Positions 17,919-28,111 of a stretch of DNA of 44,204 bases are shown in pieces. Where the stretch lies: assembly GCA_003210915.1 (NCBI GenBank), contig QCUA01000009.1:1-44204 (forward strand). Direction: 5' to 3'. Every line of letters begins with the position of its first letter. Position 1 is the first letter of the stretch. Below the pieces are notes generated by a model. The model searched no databases and was not told the DNA's origin. It saw only the letters and a program-made list of their open reading frames with translations. Both the position numbers and the translations under genes were made by a program. The stretch is from Prochlorococcus sp. AG-676-L21. GTDB lineage: Bacteria; Cyanobacteriota; Cyanobacteriia; PCC-6307; Cyanobiaceae.

Positions 17919-19721
17919 ATGTCAGCTTCTATTAAAGAAATAAGAAATGTAGCAATTATAGCCCATGTAGATCATGGAAAAACAACCCTAGTCGATGCAT
18001 TATTATCTCAATCTGGAATATTTAGAGATAACGAAGTAGTTCCAACTTGTGTAATGGACTCTAATGATCTCGAGAGAGAAAGAGGTATAACAATACTTTC
18101 AAAAAATACGGCTGTTAATTATAAAAACACGAGAATCAATATTATCGATACACCTGGACATGCTGACTTCGGAGGAGAGGTTGAGAGGGTTTTGGGCATG
18201 GTTGATGGTTGTTTATTAATCGTTGATGCTAATGAGGGTCCAATGCCACAAACAAGGTTTGTATTAAAAAAAGCTTTAGAAAAAGGTCTTAGGCCTATAG
18301 TTTTTGTAAATAAAATTGATAGGCCTAGAGTAGTCCCAGAAATTGCGGTGGATAAAGTTCTTGATTTATTCCTTGAATTAGGTGCAGATGATGATCAATG
18401 TGATTTTCCTTATTTATTCGGTAGTGGATTATCTGGTTTCGCAAAAGAAGAAATGGAATCTAATAATGATAATATGATGCCCCTTTTTGAAGCTATTCTT
18501 AGGCATGTTCCACCACCTGTAGGGGATCTAAATAAGCCTCTGCAGCTTCAAATTACAACTTTGGATTATTCTGATTTCTTAGGAAGAATTGTGATTGGAA
18601 AGATTCACAATGGAACTATAAAAAATGGCCAACAAGCAAGCCTAATAAAAGAAAGTGGTAAAACTATCAAGGGTAAAGTAAGTAAACTTTTAGGATTCGA
18701 AGGATTACAAAGAATTGATATTAATGAGGCCTTTGCAGGAGATATTGTTGCAGTTTCAGGTTTTGATGATGTAAATATTGGAGAGACGATTGCTTGTCCT
18801 GATTCTCCTCATCCACTTCCTTTAATTAAAGTTGATGAACCTACACTAAACATGACATTTGTTGTGAATGATTCTCCATTCGCGGGTAAAGAAGGGAAAT
18901 TCGTTACGAGCAGACAATTAAAAAATAGATTAGAGAGGGAATTATTAACTAACGTAGCCCTAAGAGTTGAAGAAACCGATTCTCCAGATAGATTTTCTGT
19001 CTCTGGGAGAGGTGAGCTTCATTTAGGGATTTTAATTGAAACAATGAGAAGAGAAGGTTTTGAATTCCAAATCTCGCAACCACAAGTTATTTTTAGAGAA
19101 ATTGATGATGTTCAATGCGAACCCATAGAAACATTAGTCTTAGATGTTCCAGAAGTAGCTGTCGGCTCTTGCATTGAAAAACTGGGATCAAGAAAAGCTG
19201 AGATGAAAAACATGCAGACAAGTTCAGATGGAAGAACCCAGTTAGAATTTCTTGTACCATCAAGAGGACTTATAGGCTTTCGTGGTGAATTTGTTCGAAT
19301 AACTAGAGGTGAAGGAATTATGAGTCACTCTTTTTATGAATATAAACCTAAAGCTGGAGATTTTGAAACGAGAAGAAATGGTGTACTTATTTCTTTTGAA
19401 GAGGGTGTCGCTACTTTCTATGCTTTAAAAAATGCAGAAGATAGAGGTGTTTATTTTATCAAACCAGGAGTGAAAGTTTATAAAGGTATGATTATTGGCG
19501 AGAATAATAGGTCACAAGATTTAGAGTTAAATATCTGTAAAACAAAGCAATTAACTAATATGAGATCTGCTGGAGCAGAAGAGTTAGATACTTTACAATC
19601 TCCTGTTGATATTACACTCGAGCGAGCTCTTGAATATATAGGTCCTGATGAAATGTTAGAGGTGACGCCGGATTCTATAAGAATGAGGAAATTAAATAAG
19701 AAGAAGGCAATGAAAAAATAA
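17919..19721 (+). CDS. typA: Ribosome-associated GTPase TypA/BipA
   Basis: TypA/BipA is an EF-G-like translational GTPase active in ribosome assembly and stress. The 600-residue protein shows G1 AHVDHGKTT (15-23), the switch block [13 protein letters not shown]3 DTPGHADF, G4 NKID, then EF-Tu domain II, EF-G-like domains, and the TypA-specific C-terminal region ([16 protein letters not shown]). Length and motifs are standard. A DUF309 gene follows six bases later, so the two are probably co-transcribed. Confidence 0.97.
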   Translation: MSASIKEIRNVAIIAHVDHGKTTLVDALLSQSGIFRDNEVVPTCVMDSNDLERERGITILSKNTAVNYKNTRINIIDTPGHADFGGEVERVLGMVDGCLLIVDANEGPMPQTRFVLKKALEKGLRPIVFVNKIDRPRVVPEIAVDKVLDLFLELGADDDQCDFPYLFGSGLSGFAKEEMESNNDNMMPLFEAILRHVPPPVGDLNKPLQLQITTLDYSDFLGRIVIGKIHNGTIKNGQQASLIKESGKTIKGKVSKLLGFEGLQRIDINEAFAGDIVAVSGFDDVNIGETIACPDSPHPLPLIKVDEPTLNMTFVVNDSPFAGKEGKFVTSRQLKNRLERELLTNVALRVEETDSPDRFSVSGRGELHLGILIETMRREGFEFQISQPQVIFREIDDVQCEPIETLVLDVPEVAVGSCIEKLGSRKAEMKNMQTSSDGRTQLEFLVPSRGLIGFRGEFVRITRGEGIMSHSFYEYKPKAGDFETRRNGVLISFEEGVATFYALKNAEDRGVYFIKPGVKVYKGMIIGENNRSQDLELNICKTKQLTNMRSAGAEELDTLQSPVDITLERALEYIGPDEMLEVTPDSIRMRKLNKKKAMKK

Positions 19722-19727
19722 AATATT

Positions 19728-20111
19728 ATGAGAGAAGAAGATATTAAAAGTTTTGAGGATGCTTTTTTTGATGCTTTAAATCTCTTTAATAATCAAAAAT
19801 GGTATGAAGCTCATGATGCCTTTGAGGACATATGGAATACTCTTGAAGGAGATGAGAGACAAATAATACAAGGCATACTTCAAGTATCTGTCTCTCAATT
19901 TCATTTAAGTAAAGGGAATCTAAATGGAGCGACTATATTATTGGGAGAAGGCTTAGGTAGGATAAAAAACAGAACTAATATTGATTTAGGAATAGATCTC
20001 GTATCTTTTTGCAAATGTCTTGATGAATTATTAAGAAAACTTCAATATAAAGAGGAATTAACTAAAAATGATAAACCTTACCTACTGATAAAAGAGCAAA
20101 ATGAATTTTGA
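19728..20111 (+). CDS. DUF309 family protein
   Basis: A 127-residue all-helical protein of unknown function. The family signature is visible: WYEAHDAFEDIW (residues 25-36) followed by the helix GILQVSVSQFHLSKGN, then a Gly/Leu segment. Family members are widespread in cyanobacteria and chloroplast-containing lineages, but no activity is established to my knowledge. It begins six bases after typA, and its last 11 bases overlap the start of lptB, suggesting a typA-DUF309-lptB transcript. Confidence 0.85.
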   Translation: MREEDIKSFEDAFFDALNLFNNQKWYEAHDAFEDIWNTLEGDERQIIQGILQVSVSQFHLSKGNLNGATILLGEGLGRIKNRTNIDLGIDLVSFCKCLDELLRKLQYKEELTKNDKPYLLIKEQNEF

Positions 20112-20829
20112 AATAAAAAACGTATTTCTGACTATCGAAGGAAAATCCATAGTTAATGATGTGTCAATAAAGGTTTGCCCAGGCGAAATTGTAGGTTTAA
20201 TGGGACCAAATGGTGCAGGTAAAACATCTACTTTTAATCTTGCGGTTGGCAATTTAAAACCTGATAAGGGAGATATATTAATGAATAGCAAATCTATAAA
20301 AAATTTACCTTTGCCTAGTAGAGCAAAACTTGGTTTAGGATATTTAACTCAAGAAGCAAGTATCTTTAGAGATCTAACAGTTAAAGAAAATATTGACTTA
20401 GCATTAGATAATTCATTTTCTAGTAGAGCAATAGTAAGAAATAAGAGAGAAAAAATAATTAATGAATTTAATCTGAATAAAGTTGTTGATAATTATGGTT
20501 ATCAATTATCAGGAGGGGAGAGAAGACGGTGTGAAATAGCAAGAGCTCTATCAGTTGGTAGACAAGGACCTAAATATTTACTTTTGGATGAACCTTTTGC
20601 AGGGATCGACCCCTTAGCTGTAAATGATTTAAAAAAACTTATTATTAAACTTAGTGATAATGGAATGGGAATTCTTATAACAGATCATAATGTAAGAGAG
20701 ACTTTATTAATTACAAGTAAATCTTATGTTTTAAGTGAAGGAAAGATACTTGCGCATGGATCATCTGATGAACTTGCAAATAATCAAATAGTGAAAAAGT
20801 TTTATTTGGGGGATGATTTTCAGCTTTAA
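20101..20829 (+). CDS. lptB: LPS export ABC transporter ATPase LptB
   Basis: LptB powers extraction of lipopolysaccharide from the inner membrane through LptFG. The 242-residue ATPase has Walker A GPNGAGKT (35-42), the family block GLGYLTQEASIF, signature LSGGERRR and Walker B LLLDEPFAGIDP, with a switch histidine in ITDHNVRE. The GYLTQE/F-A-G-I-D-P combination separates LptB from branched-chain amino-acid transporter ATPases. A short GRQGP insertion precedes Walker B. It overlaps the DUF309 gene by 11 bases; the LptFG permease genes are not in the window. Confidence 0.92.
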   Translation: MNFEIKNVFLTIEGKSIVNDVSIKVCPGEIVGLMGPNGAGKTSTFNLAVGNLKPDKGDILMNSKSIKNLPLPSRAKLGLGYLTQEASIFRDLTVKENIDLALDNSFSSRAIVRNKREKIINEFNLNKVVDNYGYQLSGGERRRCEIARALSVGRQGPKYLLLDEPFAGIDPLAVNDLKKLIIKLSDNGMGILITDHNVRETLLITSKSYVLSEGKILAHGSSDELANNQIVKKFYLGDDFQL

Positions 20830-20940
20830 GTACTTAATTAAGAAATAAATTTAAATTAAAATAATTGATAAAATCATGAATTTTTTATTTTTTTTATTAT
20901 TTTATAATTAAGTAAACTTATACAGTTTTATATTGTACTA

Positions 20941-21885
20941 ATGATATTTGATGGTTTTATCAAAAATTTTATTTACGATCCAGTATCTTCTATAGGCATT
21001 TTAATTTTTTATTTTTTATTAATTAATTTGCCTATTTCTCTAATAGCGTTATTTAATAAAAAATCCTCTTCTTATGTGCGACTAATTACAATCTTAATTA
21101 ATCTCTTTATAGCTTTACAGCTTATTTCAAGATGGATAATCTCTGGACATTTCCCAATAAGTAATTTATATGAATCTCTTTATTTCTTAGTTTGGGGCAT
21201 AACTTTAGGTCAATTATTAATTGAGAAAGAATACTCGACTCCGATAATCCCGGCAATAGCTATACCTATTGAACTTTTAACTATAGCTTTTGCTTGCTTT
21301 GTTTTGCCTGAAGATTTAAAGCTATCATCTAATCTTGTCCCAGCATTAAGATCAAGTTGGTTAGTTATGCATGTAAGCGTAGTCATGCTAAGTTATGCCG
21401 CCCTTATCATTGGCTCTTTACTATCAGCTTCTGTACTCTTTATCAATAATAGTCAACCTCTTCAACTTAGAAGTAGTTCTATGGGTGTAGGCGGTTTCAA
21501 AATATCTAATTCATACTCGACCAACAATGTCATTGAGCCTATAAATTTTTCTCATTCTGAGGAATTAGATACTCTTAGTTATCGATCTATATTAGTAGGA
21601 TTTGTTCTTCTCACTCTTGGCTTAATTACTGGAGCTATCTGGGCTAATGAAGCTTGGGGAACTTGGTGGAGTTGGGATCCTAAGGAGACTTGGGCTTTCA
21701 TTTCTTGGTTATTTTATGCTGCCTATTTGCATATGAGAATAAGTAGGGGTTGGCAAGGTAGAAGACCAGCATTACTTGCTACTACTGGCTTTTTTGTCGT
21801 ATTAATATGTTACATCGGAGTAAATTTCTTAGGTGTAGGTTTGCACAGTTATGGTTGGATATTTGGAATATTTAATTTGTTTTAA
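20941..21885 (+). CDS. ccsA: Cytochrome c biogenesis protein CcsA (system II)
   Basis: CcsA forms, with Ccs1/CcsB, the heme handling and cytochrome c synthase complex of the thylakoid membrane. The 314-residue polytopic protein has about eight membrane helices and the tryptophan-rich heme motif WWSWD at residues 242-246 followed by PKETW. Conserved histidines sit in membrane-proximal loops (for example LVMHVS and GLHSYG). The partner gene is not in the window. The 111-base gap before it is very AT-rich and shows no distinct element. It is convergent with rpe, ten bases apart. Confidence 0.95.
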   Translation: MIFDGFIKNFIYDPVSSIGILIFYFLLINLPISLIALFNKKSSSYVRLITILINLFIALQLISRWIISGHFPISNLYESLYFLVWGITLGQLLIEKEYSTPIIPAIAIPIELLTIAFACFVLPEDLKLSSNLVPALRSSWLVMHVSVVMLSYAALIIGSLLSASVLFINNSQPLQLRSSSMGVGGFKISNSYSTNNVIEPINFSHSEELDTLSYRSILVGFVLLTLGLITGAIWANEAWGTWWSWDPKETWAFISWLFYAAYLHMRISRGWQGRRPALLATTGFFVVLICYIGVNFLGVGLHSYGWIFGIFNLF

Positions 21886-21895
21886 ATTCCAGTTA

Positions 21896-22651
21896 TTAAG
21901 GCTCTGAAATTATCTTTCCATTTTGCGCATCTAGAGCAACTGACCTTAATTCATCACAACCCTCTTTTAATGTTGGATAAGCAAACATCCCACTTCCTGC
22001 AATAAAACAATTAGCACCAGCTTCTGCACATTGCGAAATGGTCCAATTTGCTTTTATTCCGCCATCAACTTCAATATCTACATTTAAATTCTTTTCAATT
22101 ACGAAGTGTCTAATTTTTCTTATTTTATTTAACATCGTTGGTATGTAAGCTTGTCCACCAAATCCTGGATTAACGGTCATTACTAAGACATGATCAACCA
22201 TATCCATAATGTTTTCAATCATTTCAAATGGCGTATGAGGATTTAATGCAACCGATGGTGATCCTCCAAGATCTCTTATCTTTCCAAGAACTCTATGAAG
22301 GTGAACATTAGCTTCAGCATGAGCTATGACAACTCCAGGCTCTCCATTAGGACCTTTGGTAGCTTTTACATATGCCTCAAGCATGGTCTCACAATTATAT
22401 TGGCTTACCATTAATTGAGTCTCAAAAGGAACTTCGCAATATTTTCTACATGCAGCAATCATTTCAGGACCAAATGTAAGATTTGGTACAAAATTTCCAT
22501 CCATGACATCAAATTGAATACGGTCTACACCTGCTTCTTCAAGATCTTTAACGCATGCCCCCATATTTGCCCAGTCTGCTGGTAGTACGGAAGGAATTAT
22601 TTGAATTGGTCGATTAACACCTACTGAATTTTTAGAGTTAGTTTCGGGCAT
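21896..22651 (-). CDS. rpe: Ribulose-phosphate 3-epimerase
   Basis: Rpe interconverts ribulose 5-phosphate and xylulose 5-phosphate in the Calvin cycle and pentose phosphate pathway. The 251-residue TIM-barrel protein has IIPSVLPADW (18-27), the metal/catalytic block QFDVMDGNFVPN with D48 and D51, MTVNPGFGGQ, and the phosphate-binding DIEVDGGI. It is about 25 residues longer than the E. coli enzyme because of an N-terminal extension before IIPS. It is divergent from glpX across 187 bases, a likely shared control region where I see no clear element. Confidence 0.97.
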   Translation of the reverse strand: MPETNSKNSVGVNRPIQIIPSVLPADWANMGACVKDLEEAGVDRIQFDVMDGNFVPNLTFGPEMIAACRKYCEVPFETQLMVSQYNCETMLEAYVKATKGPNGEPGVVIAHAEANVHLHRVLGKIRDLGGSPSVALNPHTPFEMIENIMDMVDHVLVMTVNPGFGGQAYIPTMLNKIRKIRHFVIEKNLNVDIEVDGGIKANWTISQCAEAGANCFIAGSGMFAYPTLKEGCDELRSVALDAQNGKIISEP

Positions 22652-22838
22652 TTTATTTTTAAAATATTTAATAAAGATACTATATTTGGTTGCTTATTCC
22701 TAATTTCAAGTCACGGCCTGATAAAGTAACACCTGCAAAGAGTTAAAAAAAACTAATAAGCAAATTAATTCTTATAAAAAAGGCATTTTTTATGAGAGTA
22801 TGTTTTAAACCTCTTAGAAAATCTTTTAAAATTTAATT

Positions 22839-23841
22839 GTGAATCAAACTTTAATTCAAGAAATTCTCGAAGTAGTCGAGCAAGCCGCAATCGCATCAGC
22901 AAAACTTACAGGTCTAGGTCAGAAAGACGAAGCTGATGCAGCTGCTGTTGAAGCAATGAGGTTGCGTATGGGCAAAATTGAGATGAAAGGAAAAATTGTA
23001 ATAGGTGAAGGTGAACGTGACGAAGCACCAATGTTATATATAGGGGAAGAGGTAGGTAGTGGAAACGGTCCAGGGGTTGACTTTGCTGTAGACCCTTGTG
23101 AAGGAACTAATCTATGTGCTAACAACCAACGAGGATCCATGGCAGTATTAGCTGCTTCCGACACTGGGGGGGCTTTTCAATGCACCAGATTTTTATATGA
23201 ATAAATTGGCAGCACCTCCAGCGGCAAAAGGAAAGGTAGATATAAGGAAGTCAGCTACTGAGAATTTAAAAATTTTAAGTAATTGCTTAGATCTAGCGAT
23301 TGATGAACTTACTGTAGTAGTTATGGATAGAGCAAGACATAAAGGTTTGATCAAGGAGATTCGAGAATGTGGAGCAAAAATTCAACCAATTTCTGATGGA
23401 GACGTTCAAGCTGCAATTGCTTGCGGATTTGCTGGTACAGGGACTCATTGCTTAATGGGTATTGGAGCAGCTCCAGAAGGTGTTATATCTGCCGCTGCAA
23501 TGAGAGCTCTTGGTGGACATTTTCAAGGACAGTTAGTTTATGACCCTGCAATTGCGCAAACTTCTGAATGGGCTGACTATACAAAAGAAGGAAATATAAA
23601 ACGTTTAAATGAAATGGGAATTACTGATATTGACAAAATCTATGAGGCCAATGAACTTGCATCAGGAGAAAATGTGATCTTTGCGGGAAGTGGAATTACT
23701 GATGGATTATTATTTGATGGAGTCAAATTTGAAAAAGACTGTACTAGAACCAGTAGCCTTGTAATAAGTACATTGGATAGTACTTGTCGATTTACAAATA
23801 CAATACACATGAAAGATGGTGCTAAAAGTATTAGCCTTTAA
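22839..23841 (+). CDS. glpX: Class II fructose-1,6/sedoheptulose-1,7-bisphosphatase, interrupted by a +1 frameshift
   Basis: This is the cyanobacterial dual FBPase/SBPase of the Calvin cycle. Two frames together give the whole protein: 22839-23204 encodes residues 1-111 plus a nonsense tail, and 23197-23841 encodes the rest. The break is at a run of seven G (23166-23172); with six, the frame reads [14 protein letters not shown] and yields an intact protein of 333 residues, the normal family length. Motifs flank the break correctly ([10 protein letters not shown] at 57-66, VDPCEGTNL at 85-93, then ISDGDVQAA and GAAPEGV). The start is GTG. Because the enzyme is essential for carbon fixation, a sequencing or amplification error is the likeliest cause. 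The second ORF has its own ATG overlapping the first stop (ATGAATAA). Confidence 0.9.
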
Positions 23842-23858
23842 TATTTCAATTTAATTTT

Positions 23859-25160
23859 ATGCATATTGTTGTCGTCGGACTAAGTCATCGCACGGCACCT
23901 GTCGAAGTGCGTGAGAAGTTAAGTATTCCTGATCAATCGATTTCAGAATCATTAAAAACTCTGAGTATCAATTCCGATATTTTAGAAGTTTCTATTTTAA
24001 GTACTTGTAATAGGTTAGAAATATACGCTCTTGTTAAAGAGATAAATATTGGTATTTCATCTATTAAAGAATTTTTAACAGATTACTCGAGCGTAAATTT
24101 TGAAGACCTAAATCCTCATCTTTTTGATTTTAGACAAGAAGAAGCTGTTTTACATTTAATGAAAGTCTCAGCTGGATTAGATAGCCTCGTTTTGGGCGAA
24201 GGTCAAATACTCTCGCAAGTTAAAAAAATGATGAGATTAGGTCAGGAGAATCAATCTACCGGTCCAATTCTTAATAGGTTATTAAGTCAATCAGTTAGTG
24301 CCGGGAAGAAAGTTAGATCTGAAACTAATTTAGGAACTGGCGCTGTATCAATTAGCTCAGCCGCTGTTGAACTCGCTCAATTAAAAATTGGACAGGATCA
24401 TGGTGTTGATGGGCTCGTTAGTTTGAAATCTGAAAGAGTTCTAGTCGTTGGCGCTGGACGGATGAGTAGACTTTTAATAACTCATTTGAAATCCAAAGGA
24501 TGTAATAAGCTCACTCTTTTAAATAGAAATATTGATAGAGCCGTTAATCTTGCAGGAGATTTCCCAGATCTTGAAATAAATTGCAAGAGTTTAAATGAAT
24601 TGGATCAAAATATATCTTTATCCTCTCTTGTCTTTACTAGTACTGCCTCTGAAAAACCTTTTATTGATTTAGCAAGAGTTGAAAATATTAGTTTAAATAA
24701 CAAACTTAAATTTATTGATATAGGTGTTCCAAGAAATATATCAAATGATGTTAAACATCATGCCTCTATCGAGTCTTTTGATGTAGATGACTTGGAAGAA
24801 GTTGTTTCAAGAAATCAAGAATTTAGACAAAAAATAGCAAAAGAGGCTGAATCTTTAGTTAAAGATGAAAGAATCATTTTTTTGGAGTGGTGGGCTAGTT
24901 TGGAAGCAGTTCCAGTAATAAATAAATTAAGATCTGATTTGGAGTTAATAAGAAAAGAAGAGTTACAAAAAGCACTAAGTAGAATGGGACCTGATTTTTC
25001 TGCTCGAGAAAGGAAAGTTGTAGAGGCTTTAACTAAAGGGATTATTAATAAGATTCTTCACACACCAGTCACTAAATTGAGAAGTCCTCAGTCAAGAGAT
25101 GAAAGACAAGCATCATTAAAAATCGTTGAAAAATTGTTTTCTTTGGTAGATGATGAATAA
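23859..25160 (+). CDS. hemA: Glutamyl-tRNA reductase
   Basis: HemA reduces glutamyl-tRNA(Glu) to glutamate-1-semialdehyde, the first committed step of heme and chlorophyll synthesis. The 433-residue protein has SHRTAP (9-14), the catalytic cysteine C50 in LSTCNRLEIY, GLDSLVLGEGQILSQVK, and the NADPH-binding GAGRM. The C-terminal dimerization helices end with SLKIVEKLF. It lies 17 bases after glpX on the same strand. The 138 bases between its stop and glgC are AT-rich with no clear terminator. Confidence 0.97.
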   Translation: MHIVVVGLSHRTAPVEVREKLSIPDQSISESLKTLSINSDILEVSILSTCNRLEIYALVKEINIGISSIKEFLTDYSSVNFEDLNPHLFDFRQEEAVLHLMKVSAGLDSLVLGEGQILSQVKKMMRLGQENQSTGPILNRLLSQSVSAGKKVRSETNLGTGAVSISSAAVELAQLKIGQDHGVDGLVSLKSERVLVVGAGRMSRLLITHLKSKGCNKLTLLNRNIDRAVNLAGDFPDLEINCKSLNELDQNISLSSLVFTSTASEKPFIDLARVENISLNNKLKFIDIGVPRNISNDVKHHASIESFDVDDLEEVVSRNQEFRQKIAKEAESLVKDERIIFLEWWASLEAVPVINKLRSDLELIRKEELQKALSRMGPDFSARERKVVEALTKGIINKILHTPVTKLRSPQSRDERQASLKIVEKLFSLVDDE

Positions 25161-25298
25161 AATTTTTAAAAATAACTGACTTTATATTAAGTTTTTCATT
25201 AGATTTTTCTTAATACCTTTGTAAAGTGGCCATTTCCATTTTTAAATTTGCACATAATCAGTTAATTTTAATAGTTGAGTATACCTCCATTAAATTGA

Positions 25299-26594
25299 AT
25301 GAAGCGTGTGTTGGCAATCATCCTCGGAGGAGGAAAAGGTTCTAGGCTTTATCCCTTAACAAAAATGAGGGCTAAACCTGCAGTTCCTTTAGCAGGTAAA
25401 TATCGTTTGATTGATATCCCAATTAGTAATTGTATTAATTCTGGGATTAATAAAATGTACGTTTTAACTCAGTTTAATAGTGCTTCTCTTAACAGACATA
25501 TTGGTAGAACCTACAATTTAAGTGCTCCTTTTGGGCAAGGATTTGTGGAGGTACTAGCTGCTCAGCAAACTCCTGATAGTCCAAAGTGGTTTGAAGGTAC
25601 TGCTGATGCAGTAAGAAAATATCAATGGTTGTTTCAAGAGTGGGATGTGGACGAATATTTAATATTGTCTGGTGATCAGCTCTATAGAATGGACTATAGT
25701 TTATTTGTTCAACACCATAGAGATAATAAAGCTGATTTAACAGTAGCTGCCTTACCTGTTGATGAATCTCAGGCTGAAGGTTTTGGGCTTATGAGAACAG
25801 ATGATTTGGGTAATATTAAAGAATTTAGTGAAAAGCCAACTGGTGAAAAATTAAAATCAATGGCGGTTGATACCTCTAAGTTCGGATTAACCAAGGAATC
25901 GGCATCAGAGAAACCGTATCTTGCCTCTATGGGCATTTATGTTTTTAGTAGAAAGACACTTTTTGATCTCTTAAATAAGTTCCCTAGTTATACAGATTTT
26001 GGTAAAGATATAATCCCTGAGGCATTAAGTAGAGGGGATACTTTAAAGAGTTATGTTTTTGATGATTATTGGGAAGATATAGGAACTATAGGAGCATTTT
26101 TTGAATCAAACCTAGCATTAACACAACAACCAAAACCTCCGTTTAGTTTTTATGATGAAAAATTTCCTATATATACTAGGCCTAGATATCTTCCTCCATC
26201 AAAACTTGTAGATGCTCAAATTACTGATTCAATAGTTTGTGAAGGAACTATTTTGAAATCTTGTAGCATCTTGCATTGTGTCTTAGGGGTGAGAAGTAGA
26301 ATTGAAAGTGATTCTGTTATTGAAGATACTCTTGTAATGGGATCTGATTTTTTTGAATCGCTAGAAGAGAGGATTGAATTAAGAAAAGGTGGTGGTACTC
26401 CTCTTGGAGTAGGAGAAGGTTCAACTATAAAAAGGGCAATTCTTGATAAGAATGCAAGAATTGGAGATAATGTGGTGATAGTAAATAAGGATAGAGTAGA
26501 AGAAGCAGATAAACCAGATCTAGGATTTTATATAAGAAATGGAATTGTTGTTGTAGTTAAAAATGCAACTATTGCTAACGGAACAATTATTTAA
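25299..26594 (+). CDS. glgC: Glucose-1-phosphate adenylyltransferase
   Basis: GlgC makes ADP-glucose, the committed step of glycogen synthesis, and is allosterically controlled by 3-phosphoglycerate and phosphate. The 431-residue protein carries [12 protein letters not shown] (10-21), the activator-site-linked [24 protein letters not shown], the [10 protein letters not shown] block, EKP, and a C-terminal left-handed beta-helix. Length is typical of cyanobacterial enzymes. It starts at ATG 25299 and stands before gnd. Confidence 0.97.
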   Translation: MKRVLAIILGGGKGSRLYPLTKMRAKPAVPLAGKYRLIDIPISNCINSGINKMYVLTQFNSASLNRHIGRTYNLSAPFGQGFVEVLAAQQTPDSPKWFEGTADAVRKYQWLFQEWDVDEYLILSGDQLYRMDYSLFVQHHRDNKADLTVAALPVDESQAEGFGLMRTDDLGNIKEFSEKPTGEKLKSMAVDTSKFGLTKESASEKPYLASMGIYVFSRKTLFDLLNKFPSYTDFGKDIIPEALSRGDTLKSYVFDDYWEDIGTIGAFFESNLALTQQPKPPFSFYDEKFPIYTRPRYLPPSKLVDAQITDSIVCEGTILKSCSILHCVLGVRSRIESDSVIEDTLVMGSDFFESLEERIELRKGGGTPLGVGEGSTIKRAILDKNARIGDNVVIVNKDRVEEADKPDLGFYIRNGIVVVVKNATIANGTII

Positions 26595-26660
26595 TTTGGT
26601 TTTTCGATCATTTTTCGCTGACATAAGTAATGTTTTTTAAGCAATTTCTCTAAGTTGCAT

Positions 26661-26685
26661 GCAATATATATTTATTGCGTTTTTT
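26661..26685 (+). terminator. Possible weak hairpin-T terminator or attenuator before gnd
   Basis: GCAATA (26661-26666) pairs with TATTGC (26673-26678) around a six-base loop, followed by G and a run of six T (26680-26685), eight bases before the gnd ATG. The stem has only two G-C pairs, so it could be chance in AT-rich DNA. Confidence 0.3.
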
Positions 26686-26692
26686 AATTTTT

Positions 26693-28111
26693 ATGCCCAA
26701 GGCACATTTTGGTTTAATCGGTCTTGGAGTTATGGGGGAGAATTTAGTTCTTAATGCAGAAAGGAACGGATTTTCTAGTGTAGTTTTTAATAGAACCTAT
26801 TCAAAAACTCAAGAATTCTTAGAAGGTAGAGGTTTAGGAAAGAATGTAGAAGGAGCTAAAACACTTCAAGAATTTGTGAATAAGCTTGAGAGACCAAGAA
26901 GAATTTTAATGATGGTTAAAGCCGGGGCAGCTACAGATGCTGTTATTGATAATATTTCTGAATATCTTGAAGAAGGTGATTTATTAATTGATGGAGGGAA
27001 TTCTCAGTTTAAAGATACTGAAAGACGAGTTGCGACTCTTGAAAGTAAAAGCTTTGGATATATAGGAATGGGTGTCTCTGGAGGGGCTAAAGGAGCCTTG
27101 GAGGGGCCAAGTATGATGCCTGGCGGAACTAAAGCCTCTTATGACGCTATAGAAAGTTTATTGACTAAAATGGCTGCGAAAGTAGAAGACGGTCCTTGTG
27201 TAGCTTATGTTGGACCCGGTGGTTCAGGCCACTTCGTTAAAACTGTTCATAATGGTATTGAATATGGCATTGAGCAAATTCTTGCAGAAGCTTATGACCT
27301 TATGAAAAGAGTCAAAAATATGAATGGATCACAAATGGCTGAGGTCTTTGGTCTTTGGAATAATACTGATGAATTGGCATCTTATCTTGTAGAAATAACG
27401 CAGATATGTTTAAACACCAAAGATGAACTAACAGGCGAAGATGTTGTGGAGAAAATATTGGATAAAGCTGGCCAAAAAGGTACTGGATTGTGGACTGTTG
27501 TTAGTGCCTTAGAACTTGGTATATCAGTTCCCACTATTTATGCTTCATTAAATGCAAGGGTTATGAGTTCCCTTAAGGTTCAACGTAGTGAAATCGAGAA
27601 AACAATTCCGATGGAAGCTATTGAAGATTTTGATTTAGGAGAAATTTCTAATGGTATGAAACCTTTGTTTGATGCAGTCGTTCTTGCTACTATTGCTAGT
27701 TACGCTCAAGGGATGGATATATTAAGTGAAGCTTCATCAGTTTATAATTATGAGCTAAATATGCCATCTATTGCTCAAATATGGAAAGGTGGTTGCATTA
27801 TTAGATCAAAATTATTAAAAAAGATTCAAGATGCATATCAAAAAGATCCAAATTTGAAGAATCTAATTTTTGATGATTGGTTTAATAACGAAATTTCTAC
27901 AAGAATTGATAATTTAGCAAGTGTCGTTTCTTCTTCAACTAAGGCTGGTATTCCTGTGCCTTGTTTATCAAGCACTTTAGATTATTTAAATAGTTACAGA
28001 ACAAACAGACTCCCTCAGAATTTAGTTCAAGCCATGAGAGATTGTTTTGGCTCACATACTTACGAAAGAGTTGATAAGGAAGGAAGTTTTCATACTGAAT
28101 GGATGAAATGA
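26693..28111 (+). CDS. gnd: 6-phosphogluconate dehydrogenase, decarboxylating
   Basis: Gnd oxidatively decarboxylates 6-phosphogluconate to ribulose 5-phosphate, producing NADPH. The protein is 472 residues from ATG 26693. The NADP-binding GLGVMG (10-15), DGGNSQFKDT, GVSGGAKGALEGPSMMPGG and HFVKTVHNGIEYG blocks are all present. I preferred this ATG to an in-frame TTG six codons upstream, because that TTG lies inside a hairpin and MPKAHFGLIG is the normal beginning. The stop overlaps the pgl start as ATGA. Confidence 0.97.
   Translation: MPKAHFGLIGLGVMGENLVLNAERNGFSSVVFNRTYSKTQEFLEGRGLGKNVEGAKTLQEFVNKLERPRRILMMVKAGAATDAVIDNISEYLEEGDLLIDGGNSQFKDTERRVATLESKSFGYIGMGVSGGAKGALEGPSMMPGGTKASYDAIESLLTKMAAKVEDGPCVAYVGPGGSGHFVKTVHNGIEYGIEQILAEAYDLMKRVKNMNGSQMAEVFGLWNNTDELASYLVEITQICLNTKDELTGEDVVEKILDKAGQKGTGLWTVVSALELGISVPTIYASLNARVMSSLKVQRSEIEKTIPMEAIEDFDLGEISNGMKPLFDAVVLATIASYAQGMDILSEASSVYNYELNMPSIAQIWKGGCIIRSKLLKKIQDAYQKDPNLKNLIFDDWFNNEISTRIDNLASVVSSSTKAGIPVPCLSSTLDYLNSYRTNRLPQNLVQAMRDCFGSHTYERVDKEGSFHTEWMK

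Noticed and set aside
22652..22838. Possible sRNA or short ORF between rpe and glpX
   Set aside because: A 14-codon frame is present ([14 protein letters not shown]), but there is no conserved motif, hairpin-terminator or strong promoter; it reads as a promoter region for the two divergent genes.
26675..26692. TTG 26675 as the start of gnd
   Set aside because: It sits inside a hairpin plus T-run, adds six residues before the conserved MPKAHFGLIG and ATG 26693 is a better start.
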